Positions 41,466-50,076 of a DNA stretch of 64,000 nucleotides are shown in pieces. The DNA is from Bacteroidota bacterium (GTDB lineage Bacteria; Bacteroidota; Bacteroidia; Chitinophagales; Chitinophagaceae): positions 1-64,000 of the forward strand of contig CANFOM010000001.1 of the NCBI GenBank assembly GCA_947448725.1, in the 5' to 3' direction. The notes below the pieces were generated by a model. That model had not been told where the DNA came from. It saw nothing but the letters and a program-made list of their open reading frames with translations, and searched no databases. The position numbers were made by a program, and so were the translations under genes. The stretch's first letter is position 1, and the number at the start of each line of letters is the position of its first letter.

Positions 41466-42071
41466 ATGAAACCCTGTAATCAGCATGATGGCAGAAGGGG
41501 CTTTTTAAAAAAATCGGCTTCTATAGCAGCCTTATATATGACCCCTGCCTGTTTGGTGAAAACCTATGCAATGGATGCAATTGTTCCATTACCTATTGCC
41601 AAGGAAAAATTAGCTATTACCATTAACGGCAAATTAATGAACCTCGAAATTGATGCAAGAACCACATTGCTCAATTTATTAAGAGAAGATTTATCTTATA
41701 CAGGTACTAAAAAAGGTTGTGAGATGGGACAGTGCGGCGCTTGCACCATTCACATTAATGGCAAGAGAACTAAGTCATGTATACAATTGGCTTTGAGTAA
41801 TCAAAATAATAAAATAACTACGATCGAAGGTTTAAGTGATGGACTAAGCTTACATCCTATGCAAGCAGCCTTTTTAAAAAATGATGCTTTCCAATGTGGA
41901 TATTGTACTTCTGGTCAAATAATGTCTGCAGTGGCTTGCGTTAGAGAAGGGAACGCTAAGTCTAGAAAAAGTATTCAAACCTATATGGATACTAATATTT
42001 GTAGATGTGGCGCCTATCAAAACATTGTTGATGCCATAGAAGAAGTGGCTAAAACGGGTGCTAAAATTTAA
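41466..42071 (+). CDS. Molybdenum hydroxylase small subunit ([2Fe-2S])
   Basis: The 201-residue protein starts at the ATG at 41466; an earlier ATG would overlap the Lrp gene. A twin-arginine-type signal, RRGFLKKSASIAALYM, precedes the first [2Fe-2S] domain with CEMGQCGACTIHINGKRTKSC-type spacing (seen as CEMGQCGAC and KSC). The second cluster domain has CGYCTSGQ and TNICRCGAY. It passes electrons out of the large subunit. Together they resemble isoquinoline 1-oxidoreductase/xanthine dehydrogenase. No FAD subunit is present. Confidence 0.92.
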   Translation: MKPCNQHDGRRGFLKKSASIAALYMTPACLVKTYAMDAIVPLPIAKEKLAITINGKLMNLEIDARTTLLNLLREDLSYTGTKKGCEMGQCGACTIHINGKRTKSCIQLALSNQNNKITTIEGLSDGLSLHPMQAAFLKNDAFQCGYCTSGQIMSAVACVREGNAKSRKSIQTYMDTNICRCGAYQNIVDAIEEVAKTGAKI

Positions 42072-42089
42072 TTACTTTAATTCAATCTT

Positions 42090-44330
42090 ATGAAGTCGAA
42101 TAATTACAATACAATATTTTTAGAAGACGAGCGGGTAGATGGTGCGGACAAAGTAACTGGTAAAGCTAAATACACTGCAGAACATAATTTACCCAATTTG
42201 GCTTATGCTGTTTTTGTGACCAGTACCATTGCTAAAGGAACCATAAAAAACTTAGATACCAGTAAAGCCTTAGCTATGCCTGGTGTGTTAGATATTATTT
42301 ATTATGGTAATTGCCCGGCTGTACCTGGTTACATTTCCAATGCAGCAGAGCGACCTAAAAATGTTTTTGAGTGGAGAGGGTACAAGATTTTGTATGACAA
42401 TAAAGTTCGTTTTTTTGGACAACCCATTGCATTGGTGGTTGCGGATACTTTTGAAAATGCCAATGCAGCCATTCGTTTTGTAAAAGCAGACTATGAAGTG
42501 GAGAAATTTGAAACTAATTTTGACAAAGCAAGATTAGATCCTGCAAATTTAAAAGGACCAGTTAATTATAAAAGAGGCACAGAGAAAAAATTTAAAGAAG
42601 CCAATTTTTTCATTGATGCCGAATACAATATTCCTTTAGAAGTTCATAATGCGATGGAACTTTTTGCTACTATTGCTTATTGGGAAGCGGAGGATAAAGT
42701 TACTTTGTATGATAAAACACAGGGGCCAAAGAGTACACAATCTACCGTGGCAAAAACTTTTGGGTTGCCCGATAAAAATGTAAGAGTGATTGCTGAAAAT
42801 GTAGGTGGTGGATTTGGGAGTGGTTTGAGAAGTTGGCCACATGTACCTGCTGCTTGTATTGCTGCTAAAAAATTAAATCGTCCTATAAAATTAGTACTTA
42901 CAAGACCACAGATGTTTACTTTGGTAGGGTATCGTCCGCAGAGTTGGCAAAAAATAGGTATAGGCGCAGATGCTGCTGGAAATTTTATTGGTATTTCACA
43001 TGAAGCCATTAGCAATACCTCGAGGTATGAAGATTTTAGAGAAGGCATAGTTGATGTTTCTAAATTTTTATATGCATGTGAAAATGTAGATACTAAGTAT
43101 CAATTACTTCCATTGGATTTAAGTACGCCTATTTGGATGAGAGGCCCTGGTGAAGCAACCGGCTGTTTTGCATTAGAGTCGGCTATTGATGAGCTTTCCT
43201 ATAAATTAAAAATAGACCCGATTCAATTAAGAATTAAAAATTTTACTACCATTAATCCTGAAAATAAATTACCCTTCTCGGACATCAATCTTAAAGATTG
43301 TTATGCTTATGGGATGGAAAAAATTGGATGGAAAAATCGTCCATCCATACCAGGTACTGTTAAAGAAAATGGATGGTTTATTGGTTATGGCATGTCGGTG
43401 GGTGTGTTTGGTGCAGGCAAGGGTTCAGCCTCGGTGAGAATAGTTTTAAGTAATGATGGTAAATTATTATTAGAGTGTGCTGTGAGTGATATGGGTCCAG
43501 GTACCATGACAAGTATGTCTATAATTGCTGCTGATGCTTTGCAAATGCCTATTCAAAAAATTAAGTTTAAGCTGGGTGATTCAGATTTACCTCCAGGCCC
43601 TTCGCAAGGAGGTTCTGGCACTACTTCTACTGTAGGTTCTGCCGTAGACCTAGCATGCAAAACGCTACAACAAAAATTAAAAGAATTAGCCATTCAATAT
43701 GCGCCAGCCTTTGCTACAACTTCTGCAGATGCTTTGGAAGTTAAAAATGAAATGGTAATTTCGAAAACGAATGCTTCTATTAAAATTGATTTAGTGGCTT
43801 TGTTAAAATTAGCCAATCAAGAAAAAATAGATTTAACCATTAATTCTAATGGGAAAAATGCAGAACAACTTAAATACACGAGCAATTCTTTTTCAGCGCA
43901 CTTTGTAAAATTAGCTGTAAATGCAAAAGACGGAAGCATTAAAGTTTTAAATGTAGTCACTACAGGTGACGCAGGTAAAATCATAAGTCCTAAAACAGCA
44001 AGGAGTCAAATGCTTGGTGGTGTGGTGGGAGGTATTGGAATGGCTTTGACTGAAAAAGTAGAAATAGATCAATTGACTGGTCAAATTATCAATGCAAGTT
44101 TTGGCGCTTACCATGTTCCTTTGCATTCTCAGATTCCACCTACTGATGTTTGGTTTGTTAATAAACCAGACATCCATATGAATGAAATTGGAGCCAAAGG
44201 GATTGGTGAAATTGCCTTAATTGGTTTTGCGGCAGCAGTGGCTAATGCAGTATATAATGCTACTGGCAAAAGAGTAAGAGATTTACCTATTACGCCCGAA
44301 AAATTAGGTTATAAAACAATAAAGGCCTAA
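42090..44330 (+). CDS. Molybdenum hydroxylase large subunit (xanthine dehydrogenase family)
   Basis: This 746-residue molybdopterin-binding subunit has AKYTAEHNLPNLAYAVFV at the start, the GGGFGSGLRSWPHVPA cofactor loop, GPGEATGCFALESA, GPSQGGSGTTSTVGSAVD, and the C-terminal GAKGIGEIAL with the catalytic Glu. It hydroxylates an N-heterocycle or aldehyde. It lies 18 bp after the small subunit. No CoxI/XdhC-type maturation gene is nearby. Confidence 0.92.
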   Translation: MKSNNYNTIFLEDERVDGADKVTGKAKYTAEHNLPNLAYAVFVTSTIAKGTIKNLDTSKALAMPGVLDIIYYGNCPAVPGYISNAAERPKNVFEWRGYKILYDNKVRFFGQPIALVVADTFENANAAIRFVKADYEVEKFETNFDKARLDPANLKGPVNYKRGTEKKFKEANFFIDAEYNIPLEVHNAMELFATIAYWEAEDKVTLYDKTQGPKSTQSTVAKTFGLPDKNVRVIAENVGGGFGSGLRSWPHVPAACIAAKKLNRPIKLVLTRPQMFTLVGYRPQSWQKIGIGADAAGNFIGISHEAISNTSRYEDFREGIVDVSKFLYACENVDTKYQLLPLDLSTPIWMRGPGEATGCFALESAIDELSYKLKIDPIQLRIKNFTTINPENKLPFSDINLKDCYAYGMEKIGWKNRPSIPGTVKENGWFIGYGMSVGVFGAGKGSASVRIVLSNDGKLLLECAVSDMGPGTMTSMSIIAADALQMPIQKIKFKLGDSDLPPGPSQGGSGTTSTVGSAVDLACKTLQQKLKELAIQYAPAFATTSADALEVKNEMVISKTNASIKIDLVALLKLANQEKIDLTINSNGKNAEQLKYTSNSFSAHFVKLAVNAKDGSIKVLNVVTTGDAGKIISPKTARSQMLGGVVGGIGMALTEKVEIDQLTGQIINASFGAYHVPLHSQIPPTDVWFVNKPDIHMNEIGAKGIGEIALIGFAAAVANAVYNATGKRVRDLPITPEKLGYKTIKA

Positions 44331-44348
44331 GTAGTTATTATTTAATAA

Positions 44349-46133
44349 CTATAATTTATAGCCATCGTCTGCTACCAATTGAGCGCAAATTCTTCTGCGG
44401 GCTTCTTTGCTATTAAAAGCGTCTACTTTGGTGAATCTTTTTAAACCAATATTCATCATGCGTAATTCATCCCCCTCTGCAAAAGCATTCACAGCATCTT
44501 TTCCTGCTTTATTAATAGCATCGGCTGCATCATAAATATAAGTGCGCACGATATCTGCTTGCACTGCCACCGCAGCTTCGCCTTTCATCGCAGTTAATTT
44601 TTCTAATCTTAACAATGCCGACTCCGCATGATAAGTAATGATAGACATATCCGCAATGTTCATTAATATTTCTTGCTCTTTATTCAAGGTCATCATTAAT
44701 TTTTGTACTGCAGCACCTGCTACCATTAAAATGCATTTTTTAAAATTAGCAATGGCTTCTTTTTCTTTGGCAAATGGGGTATCTTCTCCAACACCAAAAT
44801 CGGGAATGCTCATTAATTCCTTTTGAACATTCATAGCTGGCCCCATTAAATCTAACTTGCCTTTCATCGCACGTTTTAATACCATGTCCACGGTTAACAA
44901 TCTATTAATTTCATTGGTGCCCTCGTATATTCTGTTGATACGACTATCGCGGTAAGCTTTTGAAATAGCATATTCATCACTGTATCCATTGCCTCCATGT
45001 ATTTGCACGCCTTCGTCCACTACAAAATCTAATACCTCACTTCCAAACACTTTTAAGATGGCACACTCTATGGCATATTCTTCGGCGGCACCTAATAAAG
45101 ATTCAGATAAGGTTTTACCTGCGGCCATTAAAATTTGTTCTTGCTCATCTATATTGTAGGATACTCGGTACAATGCACTTTCACCTACCCACAAACGAAT
45201 GGCCATTTCGGCTAACTTATGTCGGATGGCTCCAAACTTTACAATGGGTAATTTAAACTGCTCTCTTGCTTTTGCATATTGTACCGATTCGCTTAAAGCC
45301 CTTCTAGCACCACCGATGGTGGCTGATCCTAATTTTAATCGCCCAATATTTAAAATATTAAAGGCGATAATATGTCCTTTGCCAATTTCACCTAATACGT
45401 TTTCAACTGGCACTTTGCAATCTTGAAAATACAATTGTACGGTAGAGGATCCTTTAATGCCCATCTTATGTTCCTCTGGTCCTTGTGTAAATCCTTCGGT
45501 TCCTCTTTCGATAATGAAAGCTGTAAATTGTTCTCCATCTATTTTTGCAAATACCGTATACACATCGGCAAAACCTCCATTGGTGATCCAACATTTTTGT
45601 CCATTGATGATATAATGTTTTCCATCGGCTGATAATTTTGCAGTGGTTTTTGCACTTAATGCATCTGAGCCACTATTGGGTTCGGTTAATCCATAGGAAC
45701 CTTTAAATTCACCTGTTGCTAATTTGGTGACATACTTTTGTTTTTGCGCTTCTGTTCCAAAATATAAAATGGGTAAAGTACCTATTCCTGAATGCGCTGC
45801 ATTGGCCACAGAAAAAGAATAACCCGCTCCTAAATATTCAGCAACAATTACAGAAGTAACAAAATCTTTTCCCAATCCACCATAGGCTTCTGGTACGGTA
45901 ATGCCTAATAAGCCCAGTGCGCCTGCTTTTTCCAATAGGGAAGGCATTAAGCCTGGCTCTAATTTATCAATACGGTCTGCCACTGGCAATACTTCTGTAT
46001 CTACAAATTGAGTACACATATCGCGTACCATAATTTGCTCCTCATTAAATTGCTCAGGAATGAATATTTCATCAGCACTCACTTCTTTGATGATCCATTC
46101 ACCGCCTTTAATTACTGTCTTAGTCGTTTCCAT
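44349..46133 (-). CDS. Acyl-CoA dehydrogenase
   Basis: This 594-residue acyl-CoA dehydrogenase is of the longer (very-long-chain/ACAD9-like) type with a C-terminal extension. Motifs are YGLTEPNSGSDALSAKT (FAD-binding), GQKCWITNGGFADVYTVF and the catalytic Glu region RINRIYEGTNEINRLL. FAD-linked alpha,beta-dehydrogenation of acyl-CoA starts beta-oxidation. A MarR-type regulator is encoded 45 bp upstream in the same direction, so the two probably form an operon under the palindromic operator at 46639. Confidence 0.93.
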   Translation of the reverse strand: METTKTVIKGGEWIIKEVSADEIFIPEQFNEEQIMVRDMCTQFVDTEVLPVADRIDKLEPGLMPSLLEKAGALGLLGITVPEAYGGLGKDFVTSVIVAEYLGAGYSFSVANAAHSGIGTLPILYFGTEAQKQKYVTKLATGEFKGSYGLTEPNSGSDALSAKTTAKLSADGKHYIINGQKCWITNGGFADVYTVFAKIDGEQFTAFIIERGTEGFTQGPEEHKMGIKGSSTVQLYFQDCKVPVENVLGEIGKGHIIAFNILNIGRLKLGSATIGGARRALSESVQYAKAREQFKLPIVKFGAIRHKLAEMAIRLWVGESALYRVSYNIDEQEQILMAAGKTLSESLLGAAEEYAIECAILKVFGSEVLDFVVDEGVQIHGGNGYSDEYAISKAYRDSRINRIYEGTNEINRLLTVDMVLKRAMKGKLDLMGPAMNVQKELMSIPDFGVGEDTPFAKEKEAIANFKKCILMVAGAAVQKLMMTLNKEQEILMNIADMSIITYHAESALLRLEKLTAMKGEAAVAVQADIVRTYIYDAADAINKAGKDAVNAFAEGDELRMMNIGLKRFTKVDAFNSKEARRRICAQLVADDGYKL

Positions 46134-46178
46134 AAAATATTTTTTAAAATTTCGATGTATTTTTCTATTTCGTTTAAA

Positions 46179-46634
46179 TTAGATTAAATCTTTGCTCGTT
46201 AAATTATCATATACTCTTTGTAAAACATTTTTGACCACCTCAATCTCTTCTTTAGTAATATTAAGTAATGCTTCATTCATCGTTTGATTCGCTAACTCAT
46301 AAGTAATTTGTTGCAATGGTTTTGCGATATCAGTTAGATACACCAAATTAATTCTACGATCTTCTTTGCTCGCTACACGAATCACCAGTTCTTGTTTTTC
46401 TAAATTATCTATGAGCCTGGTGGTACTTGCTTTGTCTCTAAAAGTTCTAATGCCTAATTCTAATTGACTTAGGCCATCCTCTTTCCATAAATGATATAAA
46501 ACAGACCATTGCTCGATGGTGATATCGAGTCCTGCCTTTCTAAAATTCTTTTGTAATCGACGGGCAACGGCCGTGGTGGCCATGCCATTAATGACGCTGT
46601 AGAGTTCTCCTCTTTTGAATTGGTTGTTTGACAT
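46179..46634 (-). CDS. MarR-family transcriptional regulator
   Basis: The ATG at 46634 gives 151 residues. An upstream ATG would cross the operator palindrome and is not favoured. The winged HTH is seen in TIEQWSVLYHLWKEDGLSQL, ELGIRTFRDKASTTRLID and RVASKEDRRINLVYLTD. It is likely a repressor of itself and the acyl-CoA dehydrogenase gene, with an acyl-type or phenolic effector, as often found with MarR proteins. The effector is not evident. Confidence 0.9.
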   Translation of the reverse strand: MSNNQFKRGELYSVINGMATTAVARRLQKNFRKAGLDITIEQWSVLYHLWKEDGLSQLELGIRTFRDKASTTRLIDNLEKQELVIRVASKEDRRINLVYLTDIAKPLQQITYELANQTMNEALLNITKEEIEVVKNVLQRVYDNLTSKDLI

Positions 46635-46638
46635 ATAG

Positions 46639-46654
46639 TTAGTTATGCAACTAA
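46639..46654 (-). promoter_or_regulatory. Palindromic MarR-type operator
   Basis: TTAGTT-ATGC-AACTAA is a perfect palindrome (6+4+6) whose end lies 5 bp before the marR ATG. The size and TAGTTGCATA core match the usual MarR-family operators. It supports autorepression of the MarR/acyl-CoA dehydrogenase transcript. Confidence 0.7.
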
Positions 46655-46799
46655 TATAAAAGTACAACCAATTTTGTTGATTTTGCTATTAATTTGGACT
46701 TTTTTGTCCTTTTTATTAGAATTTGACCCGTTTTTGGTTAAAATAAGGTCATTTTGCTCAAAATGAAAAGGAGCTAAAAAGGGGTAAATTATTCCAATT

Positions 46800-47582
46800 C
46801 TATTCCAAAGCCCTGTCTAAATGAACATAACCACCGTCCACATATAATAATTGCCCCGTGGTATGACTTGATTTTTCAGATAGTAAAAAAGCTACTGTAT
46901 TGGCAATTTCTTCTTTGGTGGTGAAACGTTTGCCCAATGGAATTTTATCTTGAATTGATTTTAATTTTTCTGCTGGGTTAGGTAAGGTTTGTATCCACCT
47001 TTCATACAATGGAGTATAACATTCTGCGACAATGACCGAATTAACACGAATACCATACTTTAATAATTCTACTGACCATTCTCTGGTGAGTGCATTGCGT
47101 CCTCCATTGGCTGCAGCATAAGCAGAAGTTCCTCCTTGTCCAGTTTCGGCAGTCTTGGAACTGATATTGACTATATTGCCTTTTGATTTTATTAAATAGG
47201 GTAGTGCATGATGTGCCAATAAATAATAATGCACTACATTTTTATGCAAGCTTTTCATAAACAACTCATAGTTGCCTTTTTCCAAACCGATGCTATCATT
47301 TTCTCCAGCGTTATTCACCAATCCATCAATAGTACCGTGCTTTGCAATTATTTTTTTGATGGCATTTTCACATTCAGTTGGATGGGTTAATTCTGCTACT
47401 ACCTGATCGGCTTGATAACCTTGTTGCTGAATGGATTTGACCAATGCCAAATTATGTTCTTCACTTCTGCCTATGATAATAGGGATTGCGCCTTCTGCTG
47501 CGAGTATATTGGTAATACCTTCGCCAATGCCTCTTGCACCGCCCGATACGATAATTATTTTTCCTTGAAGTTGTAAGTCCAT
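46800..47582 (-). CDS. SDR oxidoreductase, probable L-fucose dehydrogenase
   Basis: This 260-residue short-chain dehydrogenase has the NAD-binding SGGARGIGEG, NNAG and SSKTAETGQGGTSAYAAANG. The canonical YxxxK is Y155-A-A-A-N159, so the catalytic Lys is replaced by Asn. The region VIVAECYTPLYERWIQTLP is typical of L-fucose dehydrogenases of this pathway. It would oxidise L-fucose to its lactone as first step, and it is the last gene of a five-gene operon. With N159 the activity should be confirmed. Confidence 0.78.
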   Translation of the reverse strand: MDLQLQGKIIIVSGGARGIGEGITNILAAEGAIPIIIGRSEEHNLALVKSIQQQGYQADQVVAELTHPTECENAIKKIIAKHGTIDGLVNNAGENDSIGLEKGNYELFMKSLHKNVVHYYLLAHHALPYLIKSKGNIVNISSKTAETGQGGTSAYAAANGGRNALTREWSVELLKYGIRVNSVIVAECYTPLYERWIQTLPNPAEKLKSIQDKIPLGKRFTTKEEIANTVAFLLSEKSSHTTGQLLYVDGGYVHLDRALE

Positions 47583-47585
47583 AAT

Positions 47586-48413
47586 TTAAAGTTTATAAAA
47601 TTTTATTGCATTGCCTGCAAAAATAGCTTCTTGTTCTGTGTTACTAAAAGTATTGAAATATTTTTGTACCCCCTTTAACCATTTTGAATAAGACGTTGCG
47701 ACTAAACAAACTGGCCAATCACTTCCAAACATAATTCTTTCGGGTCCAAAAGCAGCTACCACCGTATCTAAATAAGGCTCTAAAGTGGCCATGGTCCAGG
47801 TTTCCCAATGGGCTTCCGTAGCCATGCCACTTATTTTACAATACACATTTGGATATTTTGCAAGCGCAGTGATTTCTTTTTTCCAATCTTCGATCTCCCT
47901 ATTTTTAATAGTTGGTTTGGCCACATGATCTATTACAATTGGTAGTTCGTTTACTTGTTTAATTAATTCATTGGCTTCTTTTAATTGATGCGCATAAATT
48001 AATAAATCATAGGTATAATGATGTACTGCTAACTTTTTTAAACCTTGTAGTAATTTTGGTTGCAACATAAACCCTGGTGCTTGACCTTGTATAATATGTC
48101 TAAATCCTTTGAGTGCTTTTACATCCAAATAATTTGCTAATGTATCTTCCAAATTGGCTGCTCGCAAATCTACCCAGCCTACCACGCCTTTTATAAATGA
48201 GTGCTCTTTGGCAAGTGCCAATAAAAAATCTGTTTCCTCAGTTGTTTGATCTACTTGTACACTAACGCATCCTTCTACTTGATTTTCTTTTAACAGGGGG
48301 GCTAATTGTTCTGGTAAAAAATCTTTTCTAATAGCCCTCATGTCTTCATTGATCCAATCATGTCTTGTGGCATCGTAATTCCAAAAGTGTTGATGGGTGT
48401 CAATTATTTTCAT
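47586..48413 (-). CDS. Amidohydrolase, probable L-fucono-lactonase
   Basis: This 275-residue amidohydrolase-2 family enzyme has metal motifs DTHQHFWNYD, IVIDHVAKP and IMFGSDWPV. It hydrolyses the sugar lactone to the acid. Closest context is L-fuconolactonase/L-rhamnonolactonase. It lies 3 bp before the SDR gene and 12 bp after the FAH gene, as expected for a compact operon. Confidence 0.85.
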   Translation of the reverse strand: MKIIDTHQHFWNYDATRHDWINEDMRAIRKDFLPEQLAPLLKENQVEGCVSVQVDQTTEETDFLLALAKEHSFIKGVVGWVDLRAANLEDTLANYLDVKALKGFRHIIQGQAPGFMLQPKLLQGLKKLAVHHYTYDLLIYAHQLKEANELIKQVNELPIVIDHVAKPTIKNREIEDWKKEITALAKYPNVYCKISGMATEAHWETWTMATLEPYLDTVVAAFGPERIMFGSDWPVCLVATSYSKWLKGVQKYFNTFSNTEQEAIFAGNAIKFYKL

Positions 48414-48425
48414 GCTTGCTAATTC

Positions 48426-49274
48426 TTATGGTTGATATGCAACTACGGTTTGTTTGCTTGTACCTAATCCGTCTATGCCTAATTCTACTACATCGCCTGG
48501 TTTTAAATAAATATTGGGGCTAAAGCCTAAGCCAACGCCAGCAGGGGTTCCCGTGCTGATTACATCGCCAGGTAGTAAAGTCATAAAATGACTGCAGTAA
48601 GATATAAGTTGTGGAATATTAAATATTAAATCATCAGTATTGCTGTCCTGCATCATCTTCCCATTTAAACTTAACCACAATCTTAAATTATGCGGGTTCG
48701 CAATTTCATCTTTAGTAACCATCCAAGGACCCAATGGTGCAAAGCTATCACAACCTTTTCCTTTGTCCCAGGTACCACCACGTTCTAATTGAAATGCTCT
48801 TTCGCTTACATCATTGTGTAGCACATACCCTGCTACATAATCCATCGCAGCAGCTTCACTTACATAACTTGCTTTTTTGCCAATAACTACCGCTAACTCT
48901 ACTTCCCAATCTGTTTTTTCTGAATTTTTTGGGATGATGATATTGTCAAATGGGCCTGTTAAAGAAGTGGTGGATTTCATAAATAAAATAGGCTCCGTTG
49001 GAATGGCCGCTCCTGTTTCTTTAGCGTGCTTGGCATAATTTAATCCAATGCATAATATTTTTGAAGGCCTTGCAACTGCTGATCCTATTCTTTCCTTACT
49101 ATCTATGGAGGTCAATTTTTCTTTGGCTATTACTTCTGTTAATTTTTCCAAACCTTGGTGGGTGAAAAATTTTTCATCGTAATCTTTTATAAATGTACTT
49201 ACATCATAGTTGGTTCCATCTATATGTACACCTGGTTTTTCTTGTCCCTCTTTTCCGAATCTTATTAATTTCAT
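48426..49274 (-). CDS. Fumarylacetoacetate hydrolase family, probable 2,4-diketo-3-deoxy-L-fuconate hydrolase
   Basis: This 282-residue FAH-fold enzyme has ILCIGLNYAKHAKETG, TDWEVELAVVIGKKA (metal Glu pair), HNDVSERAFQLERGG and STGTPAGVGLG. It splits the diketo acid to pyruvate and lactate, the last step of the oxidative L-fucose pathway. Homologues are often mis-named ureidoglycolate lyase. Context favours the deoxysugar role. Confidence 0.87.
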   Translation of the reverse strand: MKLIRFGKEGQEKPGVHIDGTNYDVSTFIKDYDEKFFTHQGLEKLTEVIAKEKLTSIDSKERIGSAVARPSKILCIGLNYAKHAKETGAAIPTEPILFMKSTTSLTGPFDNIIIPKNSEKTDWEVELAVVIGKKASYVSEAAAMDYVAGYVLHNDVSERAFQLERGGTWDKGKGCDSFAPLGPWMVTKDEIANPHNLRLWLSLNGKMMQDSNTDDLIFNIPQLISYCSHFMTLLPGDVISTGTPAGVGLGFSPNIYLKPGDVVELGIDGLGTSKQTVVAYQP

Positions 49275-49293
49275 TGTATCTATTTTATATTTC

Positions 49294-50058
49294 TTAACTG
49301 TTTAAAGTGGTAAACCCTCCATCAATGCAATAATCGCTTCCTGTTATAAAACCTGCTTCATCACTGCATAAATACAAAACCTGATGCGCAATCTCAATGG
49401 GTTTACCCATTCTTCCAATAGGTTGTGTTTTTGATAATTTTTCAAACATTTCTGTTTCTTTGCCTGGGTAATTCTTTTTTAAGAATCCATCTACAAATGG
49501 GGTGTGCACTCTGCCTGGTGAAATACTATTACACCTAATGCCTTCTTTGATAAAATCTTTAGCTACACTTAATGTCATGGCATGCACTGCACCCTTACTC
49601 ATACCATAAGCAAAGCGGTCCGATATACCTACTTTAGCTACCACCGAACTTATGTTTACAATAACACCTCCTCCCGATTTTTGCATCACAGGTATACCCG
49701 CATGCAAACTATTGTACACGCCTTTAACATTCACGTTAAATATTTTTTCAAAATCTTCTTGACTCGTATTAATTGCATTGCCAATATGAGAGATGCCTGC
49801 ACAGTTGACCATGATATGGATACTACCTATTTCTACATAGGTTTTTTTCATGGCTGCTTGATCGGTCACATCAATGGCTACTGCTTTTGCTTGTCCTCCA
49901 TTTTTTTCAATTTCTTGTACCGTTGCTTCACCTTGCTCTTTATTTAAATCCAGTACATATACTTTGGCACCCTGCTTTGCCAATACCAAGCAAACTTCTT
50001 TTCCAATACCACTTCCTCCGCCAGTTACTACTGCTATTTTATTAGTAAGTAAAAACAT
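49294..50058 (-). CDS. SDR oxidoreductase, probable 2-keto-3-deoxy-L-fuconate dehydrogenase
   Basis: This 254-residue short-chain dehydrogenase has VVTGGGSGIGKEV, NCAGISHIG, NISSVVAKVG and the intact catalytic AYGMSKGAV (YxxxK). It oxidises C-4 of the 3-deoxy-2-keto acid. It sits between the FAH and dehydratase genes. Compare the sister SDR at 46800, which lacks the Lys. Confidence 0.87.
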   Translation of the reverse strand: MFLLTNKIAVVTGGGSGIGKEVCLVLAKQGAKVYVLDLNKEQGEATVQEIEKNGGQAKAVAIDVTDQAAMKKTYVEIGSIHIMVNCAGISHIGNAINTSQEDFEKIFNVNVKGVYNSLHAGIPVMQKSGGGVIVNISSVVAKVGISDRFAYGMSKGAVHAMTLSVAKDFIKEGIRCNSISPGRVHTPFVDGFLKKNYPGKETEMFEKLSKTQPIGRMGKPIEIAHQVLYLCSDEAGFITGSDYCIDGGFTTLNS

Positions 50059-50076
50059 ATTGTTTCATTTTTATTT

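Noticed and set aside
43947-44177. Minus-strand frames over the molybdenum hydroxylase, acyl-CoA dehydrogenase and act genes
   Set aside because: All are shadows of strong coding genes with recognised motifs.
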